DNA of 64,000 bases from Riemerella anatipestifer (GTDB taxonomy: Bacteria; Bacteroidota; Bacteroidia; Flavobacteriales; Weeksellaceae), in assembly GCF_009670965.2 (NCBI RefSeq), contig NZ_CP073239.1, positions 1,054,001-1,118,000 on the forward strand, read 5' to 3'. Below, in pieces: positions 19,481 through 27,296 of this stretch (positions within the stretch are counted from its first letter, which is position 1; every line of letters starts with the position of its first letter). The translations under genes and the position numbers were made by a program. The notes under the pieces were generated by a model that was not told the origin of the DNA, did no database searches, and saw only the letters and a list, made by a program, of their open reading frames with translations.

Positions 19481-19556
19481 TAAGTTTTTCGGCGGCAAAT
19501 ATCGTTAATTATTTTTTAACTAATTTTAACTTTATGCTATTTTTTTTAATTGAATT
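19481..19556 (-). promoter_or_regulatory. Leader/promoter shared with the other TonB receptor, copy B
   Basis: Near-identical partner of 16580-16654. GATATTTG on the minus strand at 19496-19503 lies 37 bases before the start codon, against 35 in copy A. Confidence 0.65.
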
Positions 19557-19686
19557 TAAGAAAAAGGTATATTTAAATTTAAATAATTGATTTTCAATAT
19601 TTTGTTTGGTGTATTTTTTATTGAGTTAAATTATGTATAGTATAATTTTATCCTCCCTTTTTTGTTAAAAAGTTAACAGAAAAAGT

Positions 19687-20514
19687 CTAAATAGTTTCAA
19701 TAGGAAGGTTATTTCGGCTCCATTCACTCCAAGAACCTACATAAAGCATGGGTGGTTGCAATCCAGCATGAGACATCGCGAGAAGTGTATGACATGCGGT
19801 AACTCCCGAACCACAGTGTACTACTACTTTATTTAAATCTCTCTCTTTGAGTAGAGTGTTGTAAAGTATTTTTAATTCTTCAGTAGTTTTAAACAGACCT
19901 TCAGAGGTTAAATTTTCACTAAAGGGGATATTGATTGCATTCGGGATATGTCCAGCGATGAGGTCAATAGGTTCAGCGATTCCCTTATATCTCGTGGTGT
20001 CTCTTACATCTATAATGGTATAACTTGGGTCTTTATATATATCTTTCATAAAAGAAATATCAGCTAAAGGGAGTTGCCACTGGTCTACTTTAATGGTATC
20101 TTCTGAGGGGTTAGGTTTTATGATTTCTGCTGATATAGAATAGTGGTTTTGCTTGGCATGAGCCAACCCTCCACTAAGTACCTGAACCTTTTCAATGCCC
20201 ACAGCATTCAACATCCACCAGAATCTAGCGGCAGCATTTGCTCCGTTTTGGTCGTCATAGATAACAATGTGGCTTTTCTTGGTAATACCTAAGTTACGAA
20301 TTAATTCTAAGAATTTATCTATAGGAGGTAACGGGTGTCTGCCTCCTATAGCGGGGTTTATGGGAACCTCTGCTAAATCTTTATCTAAATCTACATATAA
20401 TGCATCTTTAAGATGCTCCTCCGAGTATTTATTAAAATTATTACCTACATTTATTAGGATAATATTTGAGGCGTCTAAATTTTGTAGTTCTTCTACTGAA
20501 ATAATAGGAGACAT
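19687..20514 (-). CDS. Sulfurtransferase (thiosulfate / 3-mercaptopyruvate type)
   Basis: A 275-aa protein with two rhodanese domains. The N-terminal domain is inactive-like (IVIYDDQNG in place of the Cys loop). The C-terminal domain has active-site Cys234 in HCGSGVTACH. A CG[ST]GVT loop is typical of 3-mercaptopyruvate sulfurtransferases rather than classical rhodaneses. It would move sulfane sulfur to cyanide, thiols or proteins in the cytoplasm; no export signal is seen. It follows the nitroreductase gene by 10 bp and is probably in one operon with it. Confidence 0.92.
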   Translation of the reverse strand: MSPIISVEELQNLDASNIILINVGNNFNKYSEEHLKDALYVDLDKDLAEVPINPAIGGRHPLPPIDKFLELIRNLGITKKSHIVIYDDQNGANAAARFWWMLNAVGIEKVQVLSGGLAHAKQNHYSISAEIIKPNPSEDTIKVDQWQLPLADISFMKDIYKDPSYTIIDVRDTTRYKGIAEPIDLIAGHIPNAINIPFSENLTSEGLFKTTEELKILYNTLLKERDLNKVVVHCGSGVTACHTLLAMSHAGLQPPMLYVGSWSEWSRNNLPIETI

Positions 20515-20524
20515 TAGAGGAATA

Positions 20525-21157
20525 TTATTTAATGTATTGAAATAAATCTTCAGAAGGTTTTCTTACTTTTTTACCATGTTGAAATAAATCATCGTGAGCT
20601 CTATAACCTAATGCTAAACATACCGTAGGGATTTCCTTAGAAGAGTCTATGTCTAAAATTTCTGCTACTTTATGAGCGTCGAATCCCTCCATAGGGCAAG
20701 TATCTACTCCCTCTAAAGCGGCTGAGAATATAAAGTTGCTTAGTAATATATAAGCTTGTTTTTCATTCCAATAAGGTAGAGTTTCGCTGTTGTGCCTATT
20801 GATATAGCCTTCTACACTATTTCTGAAAGGCTGTAATGCTTCTAATGGAGCTTGACGCTCTTTGGAAATTAGGTTAAAGTAACTATCTACATAATTTTTC
20901 TCTAATTCTTTTTTAGAAATAATGACTAATAAATGCGAACAAGTAGAAGTCTGCGAAGGATTATAAAAAGCTGAAGCCAAATCTTCTTTTTTTGAAGGGG
21001 AAGAAATAACTAAAACTCTATAAGGTTGCAGCCCTAGAGAACTTGCAGATAGTCTACCTGCTTCTAATATACGACTTAGAATATCCTCTGTAACTTTTTT
21101 TTCAGTATCAAATTTTTTTACAGAGTAGCGTTTGTTGAGTGCGTCTATATAATTCAT
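20525..21157 (-). CDS. Nitroreductase family NAD(P)H-dependent FMN oxidoreductase
   Basis: A 210-aa protein of normal length for the NfsB/nitroreductase family. The N-terminal signature NKRYSVKKFDTEKKV and GRLSASSLGLQPYRVLVI hold the FMN-binding Arg/Ser positions, and the C-terminal SFGYR-like segment is LALGYRAHDD. Such enzymes reduce quinones, nitro compounds or flavins with NAD(P)H as homodimers. It is 10 bp upstream of the sulfurtransferase gene. The natural substrate cannot be told from sequence. Confidence 0.9.
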   Translation of the reverse strand: MNYIDALNKRYSVKKFDTEKKVTEDILSRILEAGRLSASSLGLQPYRVLVISSPSKKEDLASAFYNPSQTSTCSHLLVIISKKELEKNYVDSYFNLISKERQAPLEALQPFRNSVEGYINRHNSETLPYWNEKQAYILLSNFIFSAALEGVDTCPMEGFDAHKVAEILDIDSSKEIPTVCLALGYRAHDDLFQHGKKVRKPSEDLFQYIK

Positions 21158-21195
21158 TTAGCAAATATATAAACATTTCTGTAAAAGCACAGTTA

Positions 21196-21224
21196 TTTGT
21201 ATTTCTCATTTACACCTATATTTG
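21196..21224 (+). promoter_or_regulatory. Bacteroidetes-type promoter
   Basis: TTTG at 21196-21199, 17-bp spacer, TATATTTG at 21217-21224, 18 bp before the start codon of the Omp85-like gene. It matches the TTTG / TAnnTTTG consensus. Confidence 0.7.
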
Positions 21225-21242
21225 CAGACATAAAATACAAAA

Positions 21243-22853
21243 ATGCAGAATCTAAAAACCTTTTTTTATTTTCTATGCCTACTGTGTTATACCATAGGCT
21301 TTGCACAAGATAAAGAATATGTGTTGCATGATGTGGCTACTAAGAAAACAGTTATAAAAAAAGATTCACTTTCTGCAGTTAAGTTTTTAGATTCATTGGT
21401 AGAAAATAAGTATTACTTCACAAAGCTACTCAAAGCAGAAAAAACTGGTAACAGGGTTGATATTTATTTTGATAAAGGGCAAAATTATCAGCAAGTTTTA
21501 GTAAAGTTACCAGATTCTATAGCGAGTGAATTAGGCTTGAAAGGTACATTTGTCACCACGAATCTAGATTCTCTAAAAAATACTATCAATAAAGCTTATT
21601 TAGAAAAAGGCTTTGCATTTAATCGGGTTAAATCTAATTTTTTAGGTTTAGATAACAATGGGAAACCAATAGCTAGTATTTCTATAATTAAAGATAAAAA
21701 AAGAGTAATAGATGCTTTCAAAATAAAAGGCTACGATAAAGTGCCAAAACGATTTGTTTATAATTTAGAAAAGGAGTTTAAAGGAAAACTGCACCACTCT
21801 ACCCAACTGATGGCTATACATAAACGTCTGCAAAATCATAGTTTTGTTCTGTTAGAAAGACCACCTCAGACACTATTTACGCCAGACTCCACCCAAGTGT
21901 TTTTATTTTTACAAAAAAAGAAAAACAATAGTTTTGATGGTGTTTTAGGATTTGGTAATAACCAGTCCGAAAAACTAACACTTAATGGGATACTTAACTT
22001 TAACCTAAAAAACATATTTAATAGCTTTGAAACCCTAAATCTTTTTTGGCAAAGGACGCCTAATAGTGGGCAAACCTTTGATGTAGGTATAGAGGTACCT
22101 TATTTGTTTAATTCTGATATAGGTACTCAGTTTAAAATGTCTGTTTTTAGGCAAGATTCTACTTTTGCTCATGTTAAAATTCAGCCGAGTTTATATTACC
22201 AGTGGAAATTTAGACATAAGATTGGTGTTAGAGGGAGTTTTGAATTGTCTTCGGTACTTTCTGAAACCTACAGTTTGGCAAGAGAATTTAGCCGAAAAGG
22301 TGTGGGGCTTTGGTATGACTACACTGAAAATAGCGACAATGAACTAATGCCATACCTTATGAAAATAAATGCTGAAGCGGATATACTGAATACTCAATAT
22401 ACAGATAGTAAGTCTTCGCAGTGGCGTTATAAAATTTTTGCAGAACGAAATATTAACCTCAAGGGGAAACATTACCTCAATTTGCATTTCAATTCCGCTC
22501 GGTTGCAGACCAGAGAAGCATTGTCTGTAAATGAGTTGTATAGGATAGGCGGTTGGAACTCGTTAAGAGGTTTCAACGAAGAAAGTTTGCTCACGAACGC
22601 CTATTTATATGGTGGTGCAGAGTATCGTTATTTGGTAGGGCAGCAAGCTTTTTTTGATGTTTTTGGGCAACTGGCTCAAGTAAGGGCTTCTAGCAGTAGT
22701 ATTCATAACTATTTTTATAGCGTAGGTACAGGGTTTAATTTTAGATTACCTCTCGGTATTATGAGTTTTCAAATCTCTAATGGTACGGCTTTTGGTAGTC
22801 CTTTTAGGTTTAAAGATGTTAAAATACATTGGGGATTAGTAACTAGATTTTAA
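21243..22853 (+). CDS. Omp85/BamA-like outer membrane protein
   Basis: A 536-aa protein with a signal peptide ending in GFAQ. The N-terminal ~200 residues alternate beta and alpha like POTRA-type domains (LKGTFVTTNLDSLKNTINKA, VIDAFKIKGYDKVPKRFV). The C-terminal part is a barrel with the Omp85-type loop YRIGGWNSLRGFNEES (canonical G-R-G-x-E-like loop) and a C-terminal Phe (GLVTRF). It could assist insertion or secretion of outer membrane proteins, but it is shorter than BamA and may be a ShlB/TamA-like or haemolysin-activator-like member. It stands alone with its own promoter. Confidence 0.75.
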   Translation: MQNLKTFFYFLCLLCYTIGFAQDKEYVLHDVATKKTVIKKDSLSAVKFLDSLVENKYYFTKLLKAEKTGNRVDIYFDKGQNYQQVLVKLPDSIASELGLKGTFVTTNLDSLKNTINKAYLEKGFAFNRVKSNFLGLDNNGKPIASISIIKDKKRVIDAFKIKGYDKVPKRFVYNLEKEFKGKLHHSTQLMAIHKRLQNHSFVLLERPPQTLFTPDSTQVFLFLQKKKNNSFDGVLGFGNNQSEKLTLNGILNFNLKNIFNSFETLNLFWQRTPNSGQTFDVGIEVPYLFNSDIGTQFKMSVFRQDSTFAHVKIQPSLYYQWKFRHKIGVRGSFELSSVLSETYSLAREFSRKGVGLWYDYTENSDNELMPYLMKINAEADILNTQYTDSKSSQWRYKIFAERNINLKGKHYLNLHFNSARLQTREALSVNELYRIGGWNSLRGFNEESLLTNAYLYGGAEYRYLVGQQAFFDVFGQLAQVRASSSSIHNYFYSVGTGFNFRLPLGIMSFQISNGTAFGSPFRFKDVKIHWGLVTRF

Positions 22854-22873
22854 ACAAGTGATTAAATAAAGGG

Positions 22874-22903
22874 TTGAGGTAAGAATTAAAAATTGTATCT
22901 TTG
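22874..22903 (+). promoter_or_regulatory. Bacteroidetes-type promoter of the HNH gene
   Basis: TTG at 22874-22876, 19-bp spacer, TATCTTTG at 22896-22903, 79 bp before the ATG of the HNH gene. Confidence 0.7.
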
Positions 22904-22982
22904 TAGCCCTTTTTTAATTCTGAAAAATATTTACAGTACACTATTCATAAGGAGTTTTCCGTTATACAGATAGTTGAAAAAT

Positions 22983-23753
22983 ATGAACAATAACGAGTTT
23001 GGTAAAGAAGTTTGGAAGCCTATTGAGTTTGATTTTGAATTTACTAACGATTGTAGATTTGAAGTTTCTAACTTAGGGAGAGTGAGAAGTTTTAATAAGG
23101 TTTCACAAGGCAGGATTTTAAATGGTTCTACTACTGGAGGATACAAAATAATTAGGCTTAAATTATATAGACCAAGAACAGAAAAAGAGCAGCAAAAGTT
23201 TGATGAACTTAAAGCCGAAATCTCAAATCTGTATAAGAAAAGAAGGGAGTATATAAAAAAATATAATGATATAGCAAGCTTTGAAGCGACAACATTGTTG
23301 TTAGAAAAAAAGAAGAAACAGCTAAGTCAAAAATTAGCAAGAAATTTAAAGAAGCGAACCATTAACCATCATTTTTTAATACATCGTTTGGTAGCGACCT
23401 ATTTTCTGCCGAAGCCAAAATCGGAGGAAACTGTTGTAGGACATTTAGATTTTGATAAAACTAATAATACGGTGAGTAATCTTAAATGGATGACTCCTGA
23501 AGAAAATCAAGCTCATCAAAATAATAGTCCTAAAGTAATAGCAGAAAGAAAGTGGCGTAAATACAGAGGAAGCAATCGTACAAAGGGAATGAAATTAACT
23601 TCTACCCAAGTTATACATATCAAAACTCAACTGAAAAGAAATCGTCCAGTTAAGCAAATTGCAAAGCAATTTGATATTTCAACTATGCAAGTTTGGCGGA
23701 TTAGAAGCGGAGAAAATTGGGCTCATATCAAAATTCCAGAATCACATAGTTAA
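22983..23753 (+). CDS. NUMOD4-HNH endonuclease with coiled-coil insert and C-terminal HTH
   Basis: From the ATG at 22983 the protein has 256 aa. It begins with a NUMOD4 motif (WKPI... then FEVSNLGRVRSF, residues 11-60). A highly charged helical insert follows (about 64-122), then an HNH nuclease (IHRLVA 133-138, VGHLDFDKTNNTVSNLKWMTPEEN about 152-175) and a helix-turn-helix (about 205-248, IAKQFDISTMQVWRI). This is the architecture of phage or intron homing-type endonucleases. It has its own promoter and a bidirectional terminator, and no intron is nearby, so it is free-standing. The coiled-coil insert between NUMOD4 and HNH is unusual. Confidence 0.85.
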   Translation: MNNNEFGKEVWKPIEFDFEFTNDCRFEVSNLGRVRSFNKVSQGRILNGSTTGGYKIIRLKLYRPRTEKEQQKFDELKAEISNLYKKRREYIKKYNDIASFEATTLLLEKKKKQLSQKLARNLKKRTINHHFLIHRLVATYFLPKPKSEETVVGHLDFDKTNNTVSNLKWMTPEENQAHQNNSPKVIAERKWRKYRGSNRTKGMKLTSTQVIHIKTQLKRNRPVKQIAKQFDISTMQVWRIRSGENWAHIKIPESHS

Positions 23754-23768
23754 AAACATACTTTTAAT

Positions 23769-23806
23769 AAAAAACTCGTTTTGAAAATCATCAAAACGAG
23801 TTTTTT
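23769..23806. terminator. Bidirectional rho-independent terminator
   Basis: Stem AAAACTCGTTTTGA / TCAAAACGAGTTTT between the convergent HNH and hflX genes. Confidence 0.9.
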
Positions 23807-23809
23807 AGT

Positions 23810-25030
23810 TTATTCTTCCATTTCGGCATCATTGTCATAATACTGAAAAAGGAAATCGTTATAAGGAAATCTAGAAATATGTATGCGATGTACTTCATCA
23901 TAGATAAGTTTTTTCATCTCTGGGAAGTTTTCCTTCGTTAATGCCGAAATAAAAACAGTCGGAAATTTAGATTTCGCCATCCAAGTTTTTTTCCACTCGT
24001 CTAGCGATATGTTTTTCTTGGTAGAAGGCGTTAAATCGTCTTCGTCCTTTTTCTCATAGGAGAAGTCATCTATCTTATTAAAAATCATAATAGCGGGCTT
24101 CCTATGGGCATCTATCTCCTGTAAAATCTGATTTACAGACTCTATGTGGTCTTCAAAACTCTCGTGCGAAATATCTACCACATGTACCAATAGGTCAGCT
24201 TCTCTCACTTCATCAAGTGTGGATTTGAAACTTTCCACCAATTGGGTAGGAAGTTTTCGGATAAAACCAACGGTGTCTGTCAATAGGAAAGGTAAGTTGC
24301 CAATCACTACTTTTCTTACCGTGGTGTCTAGTGTTGCAAAGAGTTTGTTTTCTGCAAATACTTCCGATTTGGATATGGCATTCATTAGAGTAGATTTGCC
24401 CACATTGGTATAGCCCACCAAAGCCACACGTACCATTTTTCCTCGGTTATTTCTTTGGGTTGCCATTTGTTTATCAATGGTCTTTAGTTTTTCTTTTAGT
24501 AAAGAAATTCTATCTCTAATGATTCTTCGGTCGGTTTCAATTTCGGTTTCCCCAGGTCCACGCATTCCGATACCACCTCGCTGACGCTCTAAGTGCGTCC
24601 ACATACGAGTAAGTCTAGGGAGTAGATACTCGTATTGTGCAAGTTCTACCTGTGTTCTAGCATAAGAAGTTTGAGCTCTTTGGGCGAAGATATCCAAAAT
24701 CAAATTCGTACGGTCTAGGATTTTCACTTCCATTTCCCTTTCTAAGTTTTTGAGCTGCGAAGGCGAAAGTTCATCATCGAAAATAACTGTTCCTACTTCG
24801 TTTTCCTTTACAAAATCTCTTATTTCCTCCATTTTTCCTTTACCTACAAAGGTTCTGGAGTCTGGTTGAGAAAGTTTTTGGGTGAAGCGCTTTTCTACCG
24901 TAGCTCCTGCGGTATAGGCTAAAAATTCTAGTTCGTCTAGATATTCGGTAAGTTTATCTTCGTCTTGGTCTTTGGTAATTAAGCCTACCAAAACGGCTTT
25001 TTCATATAAATGTTCCTTTTTTTCTAACAT
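23810..25030 (-). CDS. hflX: GTPase HflX (ribosome-splitting)
   Basis: A 406-aa protein with the HflX N-terminal domain, whose glycine-rich loop is RQRGGIGMRGPGETEIE (about 149-165). The GTPase domain has a Walker A motif (GYTNVGKS, 206-213), a G3 motif (DTVGFIRKLP) and a G4 motif (NKID). HflX binds the 50S subunit and splits stalled 70S ribosomes, often under heat stress. It is 16 bp downstream of mnmA in the same direction, which suggests cotranscription. Confidence 0.96.
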   Translation of the reverse strand: MLEKKEHLYEKAVLVGLITKDQDEDKLTEYLDELEFLAYTAGATVEKRFTQKLSQPDSRTFVGKGKMEEIRDFVKENEVGTVIFDDELSPSQLKNLEREMEVKILDRTNLILDIFAQRAQTSYARTQVELAQYEYLLPRLTRMWTHLERQRGGIGMRGPGETEIETDRRIIRDRISLLKEKLKTIDKQMATQRNNRGKMVRVALVGYTNVGKSTLMNAISKSEVFAENKLFATLDTTVRKVVIGNLPFLLTDTVGFIRKLPTQLVESFKSTLDEVREADLLVHVVDISHESFEDHIESVNQILQEIDAHRKPAIMIFNKIDDFSYEKKDEDDLTPSTKKNISLDEWKKTWMAKSKFPTVFISALTKENFPEMKKLIYDEVHRIHISRFPYNDFLFQYYDNDAEMEE

Positions 25031-25046
25031 AAATTTAATTCTTTGA

Positions 25047-26234
25047 TTAAGAAATTACACCGCTTCCCACCAATTCATCTTCTAAATACCAAGCGGCAAA
25101 TTGCCCTTCTGCTACGGCAGATTGTGGTTTTTCAAACTCTATGTATAGTCCTTCTTCGTATTTGTGCAAAGTGGCTTTTTCCAATGGTTGGCGGTAGCGT
25201 ATCCTTGCCATCACAGCCATAGTTTCGTTGTTTTTCAGTTCCAAATCTTCTCTTACCCAATGGATATCGGAAGGTTCTATTTTAATTACCTTCTGGAATA
25301 AGCCTGGAAAATTTTTGCCTTCTCCTACAAAGATGAGGTTTTCTTTAACATCTCTAGAAATGATAAAACAACTCTCCTTATGTCCACCAATGCCTAGACC
25401 TTTACTTTGCCCGATGGTGAAAAACTGAGCTCCTTGGTGTTTACCAATACTCTTACCATCGGATTTTTGATAAGTAATTTTTTGAGAAAGATGCTTTAGC
25501 TCTTCGTACTTATCGTTAAAGTGAGGAAGAGACTGATGATAGGCTTTAAAATCTTTAAAGATTTCTATGATTTCGCCTTCCTTTGGTTTTAGCTGTTGTT
25601 GTAAAAATTGAGGTAGGCTTACTTTTCCTATAAAACATAACCCTTGGGAGTCTTTTTTGTTAGCAGTTACTAGTCCTATTTCTTTAGCTATTTCCCTTAC
25701 TTCTGGCTTAGTAAGTTCTCCAATGGGGAATAGTGCTTTAGAAAGTTGCTCCTGATTAAGTTGGCATAGGAAATAGCTTTGGTCTTTGTTGTGGTCTTTC
25801 CCTGCTAAAAGACGATAGGTGGTAGTTCCGTTATCATCTTCCGTAGTACCTAATCTTGCGTAATGCCCAGTAGCTACTTTATCTGCTCCTAAAGAAAGAG
25901 CAGTTTTCATAAATACATCAAATTTAACTTCTCTGTTGCATAAAACATCAGGGTTAGGAGTTCTTCCTTTCTCGTATTCTTCAAACATATAATCTACAAT
26001 ACGCTCTTTGTAGAGTTCGCTCATATCTATTACTTGAAACGGAATGCCTAGTTTTTGGGCAACCAGTAGAGCATCATTACTATCTTCAACCCAAGGGCAT
26101 TCGTCTTCCAGCGTTACCGAAGCATCGTTCCAATTTCTCATAAATAAGCCGATGACTTCGTGCCCTTGTTGCTGCAAAAGGTACGCCGCTACACTGCTAT
26201 CTACACCGCCTGATAAACCTACAACTACTTTCAT
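25047..26234 (-). CDS. mnmA: tRNA 2-thiouridine(34) synthase MnmA
   Basis: A 395-aa cytosolic enzyme that makes s2U34 in tRNA-Glu, -Gln and -Lys with sulfur relayed from the Tus/IscS system. PP-loop ATP pyrophosphatase motif SGGVDSS (8-14); the two catalytic cysteines are Cys99 (DVLCN) and Cys200 (GLCFIGK). The C-terminal beta domain is complete ([12 protein letters not shown]). It precedes hflX by 16 bp. The annotated ATG at 26234 is preferred. Confidence 0.97.
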   Translation of the reverse strand: MKVVVGLSGGVDSSVAAYLLQQQGHEVIGLFMRNWNDASVTLEDECPWVEDSNDALLVAQKLGIPFQVIDMSELYKERIVDYMFEEYEKGRTPNPDVLCNREVKFDVFMKTALSLGADKVATGHYARLGTTEDDNGTTTYRLLAGKDHNKDQSYFLCQLNQEQLSKALFPIGELTKPEVREIAKEIGLVTANKKDSQGLCFIGKVSLPQFLQQQLKPKEGEIIEIFKDFKAYHQSLPHFNDKYEELKHLSQKITYQKSDGKSIGKHQGAQFFTIGQSKGLGIGGHKESCFIISRDVKENLIFVGEGKNFPGLFQKVIKIEPSDIHWVREDLELKNNETMAVMARIRYRQPLEKATLHKYEEGLYIEFEKPQSAVAEGQFAAWYLEDELVGSGVIS

Positions 26235-26380
26235 TTTGATGATTTAAAAATTATAATTATTTCTTATATAAATCCGAAATAATGCTGCAAAGTTACAATT
26301 TTTAACCTTGTTTTTAGTAAAACGAAAATGCCAGCACGAAATTTGTAATGTTGAGAGATAAATTAAATTTCTTAAATATT

Positions 26381-26917
26381 ATGAAGTATTTATTAGCTCT
26401 AGGGTTAGGTGTAGTTTCAGTATTTGGTTTTTCTCAAATTCAGACTGCTGAAAGAGTAGATTTAGGTAACAAATGGACTTTTGGCGGATATGCTGGGCTT
26501 GGTGGTGCTTTGAGTGGTGGAGGTAGAGCAACCTCATTATTTGTTTCTCCTAGAGTGGGGTACATGGTGTCTCCTAATTTTGAAGTAGGTATGGCGAGTA
26601 ATCTTACATGGACTAATGCTTCTAGTTTTTCTAATACCATGATTGGTGTAGGTCCTTTTGCTAATTATTATTTTGATAGGCAATTTTTTGTGCAAGGTCT
26701 ATATCAGCATCACTTCATCAATCTTAAAAATAAGATAAACAACGAAAAATATTCAACAAACGAACCTGCTTTGTATCTAGGAGGAGGTTATATGCAACGC
26801 TTGGGGAATAATGCTTATATGCAAATAGGAGGTATGTATAATGTGCTTTATAACAAAGATAAAAGCTACTTTAGTAATGCTTTTGTGCCTAATGTTGGGA
26901 TAGTGTTTGGGCTGTAA
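26381..26917 (+). CDS. Outer membrane beta-barrel protein
   Basis: From the ATG at 26381 the protein has 178 aa with a signal peptide (MKYLLALGLGVVSVFGFSQ). The mature part has about eight amphipathic strands with Gly-rich turns (WTFGGYAGLGGALSGGG, NFEVGMASNLTW, ALYLGGGYMQRLG) and ends in VPNVGIVFGL, like small OmpW/OmpX-type barrels. It has no recognised function. It lies directly upstream of the feo operon but ends before the feoA promoter, so a link to iron is not shown. Confidence 0.7.
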   Translation: MKYLLALGLGVVSVFGFSQIQTAERVDLGNKWTFGGYAGLGGALSGGGRATSLFVSPRVGYMVSPNFEVGMASNLTWTNASSFSNTMIGVGPFANYYFDRQFFVQGLYQHHFINLKNKINNEKYSTNEPALYLGGGYMQRLGNNAYMQIGGMYNVLYNKDKSYFSNAFVPNVGIVFGL

Positions 26918-26925
26918 ATTGCTTT

Positions 26926-26944
26926 ACTGATGATTATCATTTTG
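26926..26944. promoter_or_regulatory. Possible Fur box upstream of feoA
   Basis: The 19 bases ACTGATGATTATCATTTTG agree at 13 positions with the classical Fur consensus palindrome. The core TGATTATCAT is a good half of it. It lies 40 bp upstream of the feoA -7 box, a reasonable place for iron control. Bacteroidetes Fur sites are not well defined, so this is tentative. Confidence 0.35.
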
Positions 26945-26984
26945 GTTTTAGCATAAATTATTATTTAGATTTGGTTTAAATAAT

Positions 26985-26992
26985 TATATTTG
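26985..26992 (+). promoter_or_regulatory. -7 box of the feo operon
   Basis: TATATTTG, a perfect match to TAnnTTTG, 20 bp before the TTG start of feoA. No clear -33 TTG is at the usual distance, which fits a regulated promoter. Confidence 0.6.
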
Positions 26993-27012
26993 CAGTCTAA
27001 AACTGAAATCTA

Positions 27013-27264
27013 TTGAAATCCATAGCAGAAGATAAGTTGAATATATTTCCCAAGCATACTTATGGTAGGGTTTTGGGCTATGATGATAGCCAATTAGAAA
27101 TGCCTACAAAAATTATGGAAATGGGTTTGCTACCCGATACTGTATTTAAAGTGCTTTATCAAGCTCCTTTCAATGGACCTTTATACATTGAATTTGGAGA
27201 GGAAAAAAATCGTATCGCTCTTAGAGAAGAAGAAGCGGCTTATATTCTAGTGGAACTAATGTAA
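27013..27264 (+). CDS. feoA: FeoA family ferrous iron transport protein
   Basis: An 83-aa SH3-like small protein that assists FeoB at the cytoplasmic face of the inner membrane. Typical features: TYGRVLGYDD near the N-terminus, EMGLLPDTVFKVLYQAPFNGPLYIEF and a C-terminal ALREEEAAYILVEL (Arg/Glu-rich strand). The only start codon giving the full family length is the TTG at 27013; the first in-frame ATG would remove a third of the protein. feoB begins 32 bp after its stop. Confidence 0.92.
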   Translation: MKSIAEDKLNIFPKHTYGRVLGYDDSQLEMPTKIMEMGLLPDTVFKVLYQAPFNGPLYIEFGEEKNRIALREEEAAYILVELM

Positions 27265-27296
27265 AGTTTCAGGGCTTGTCAAAACTAAAATACCCA

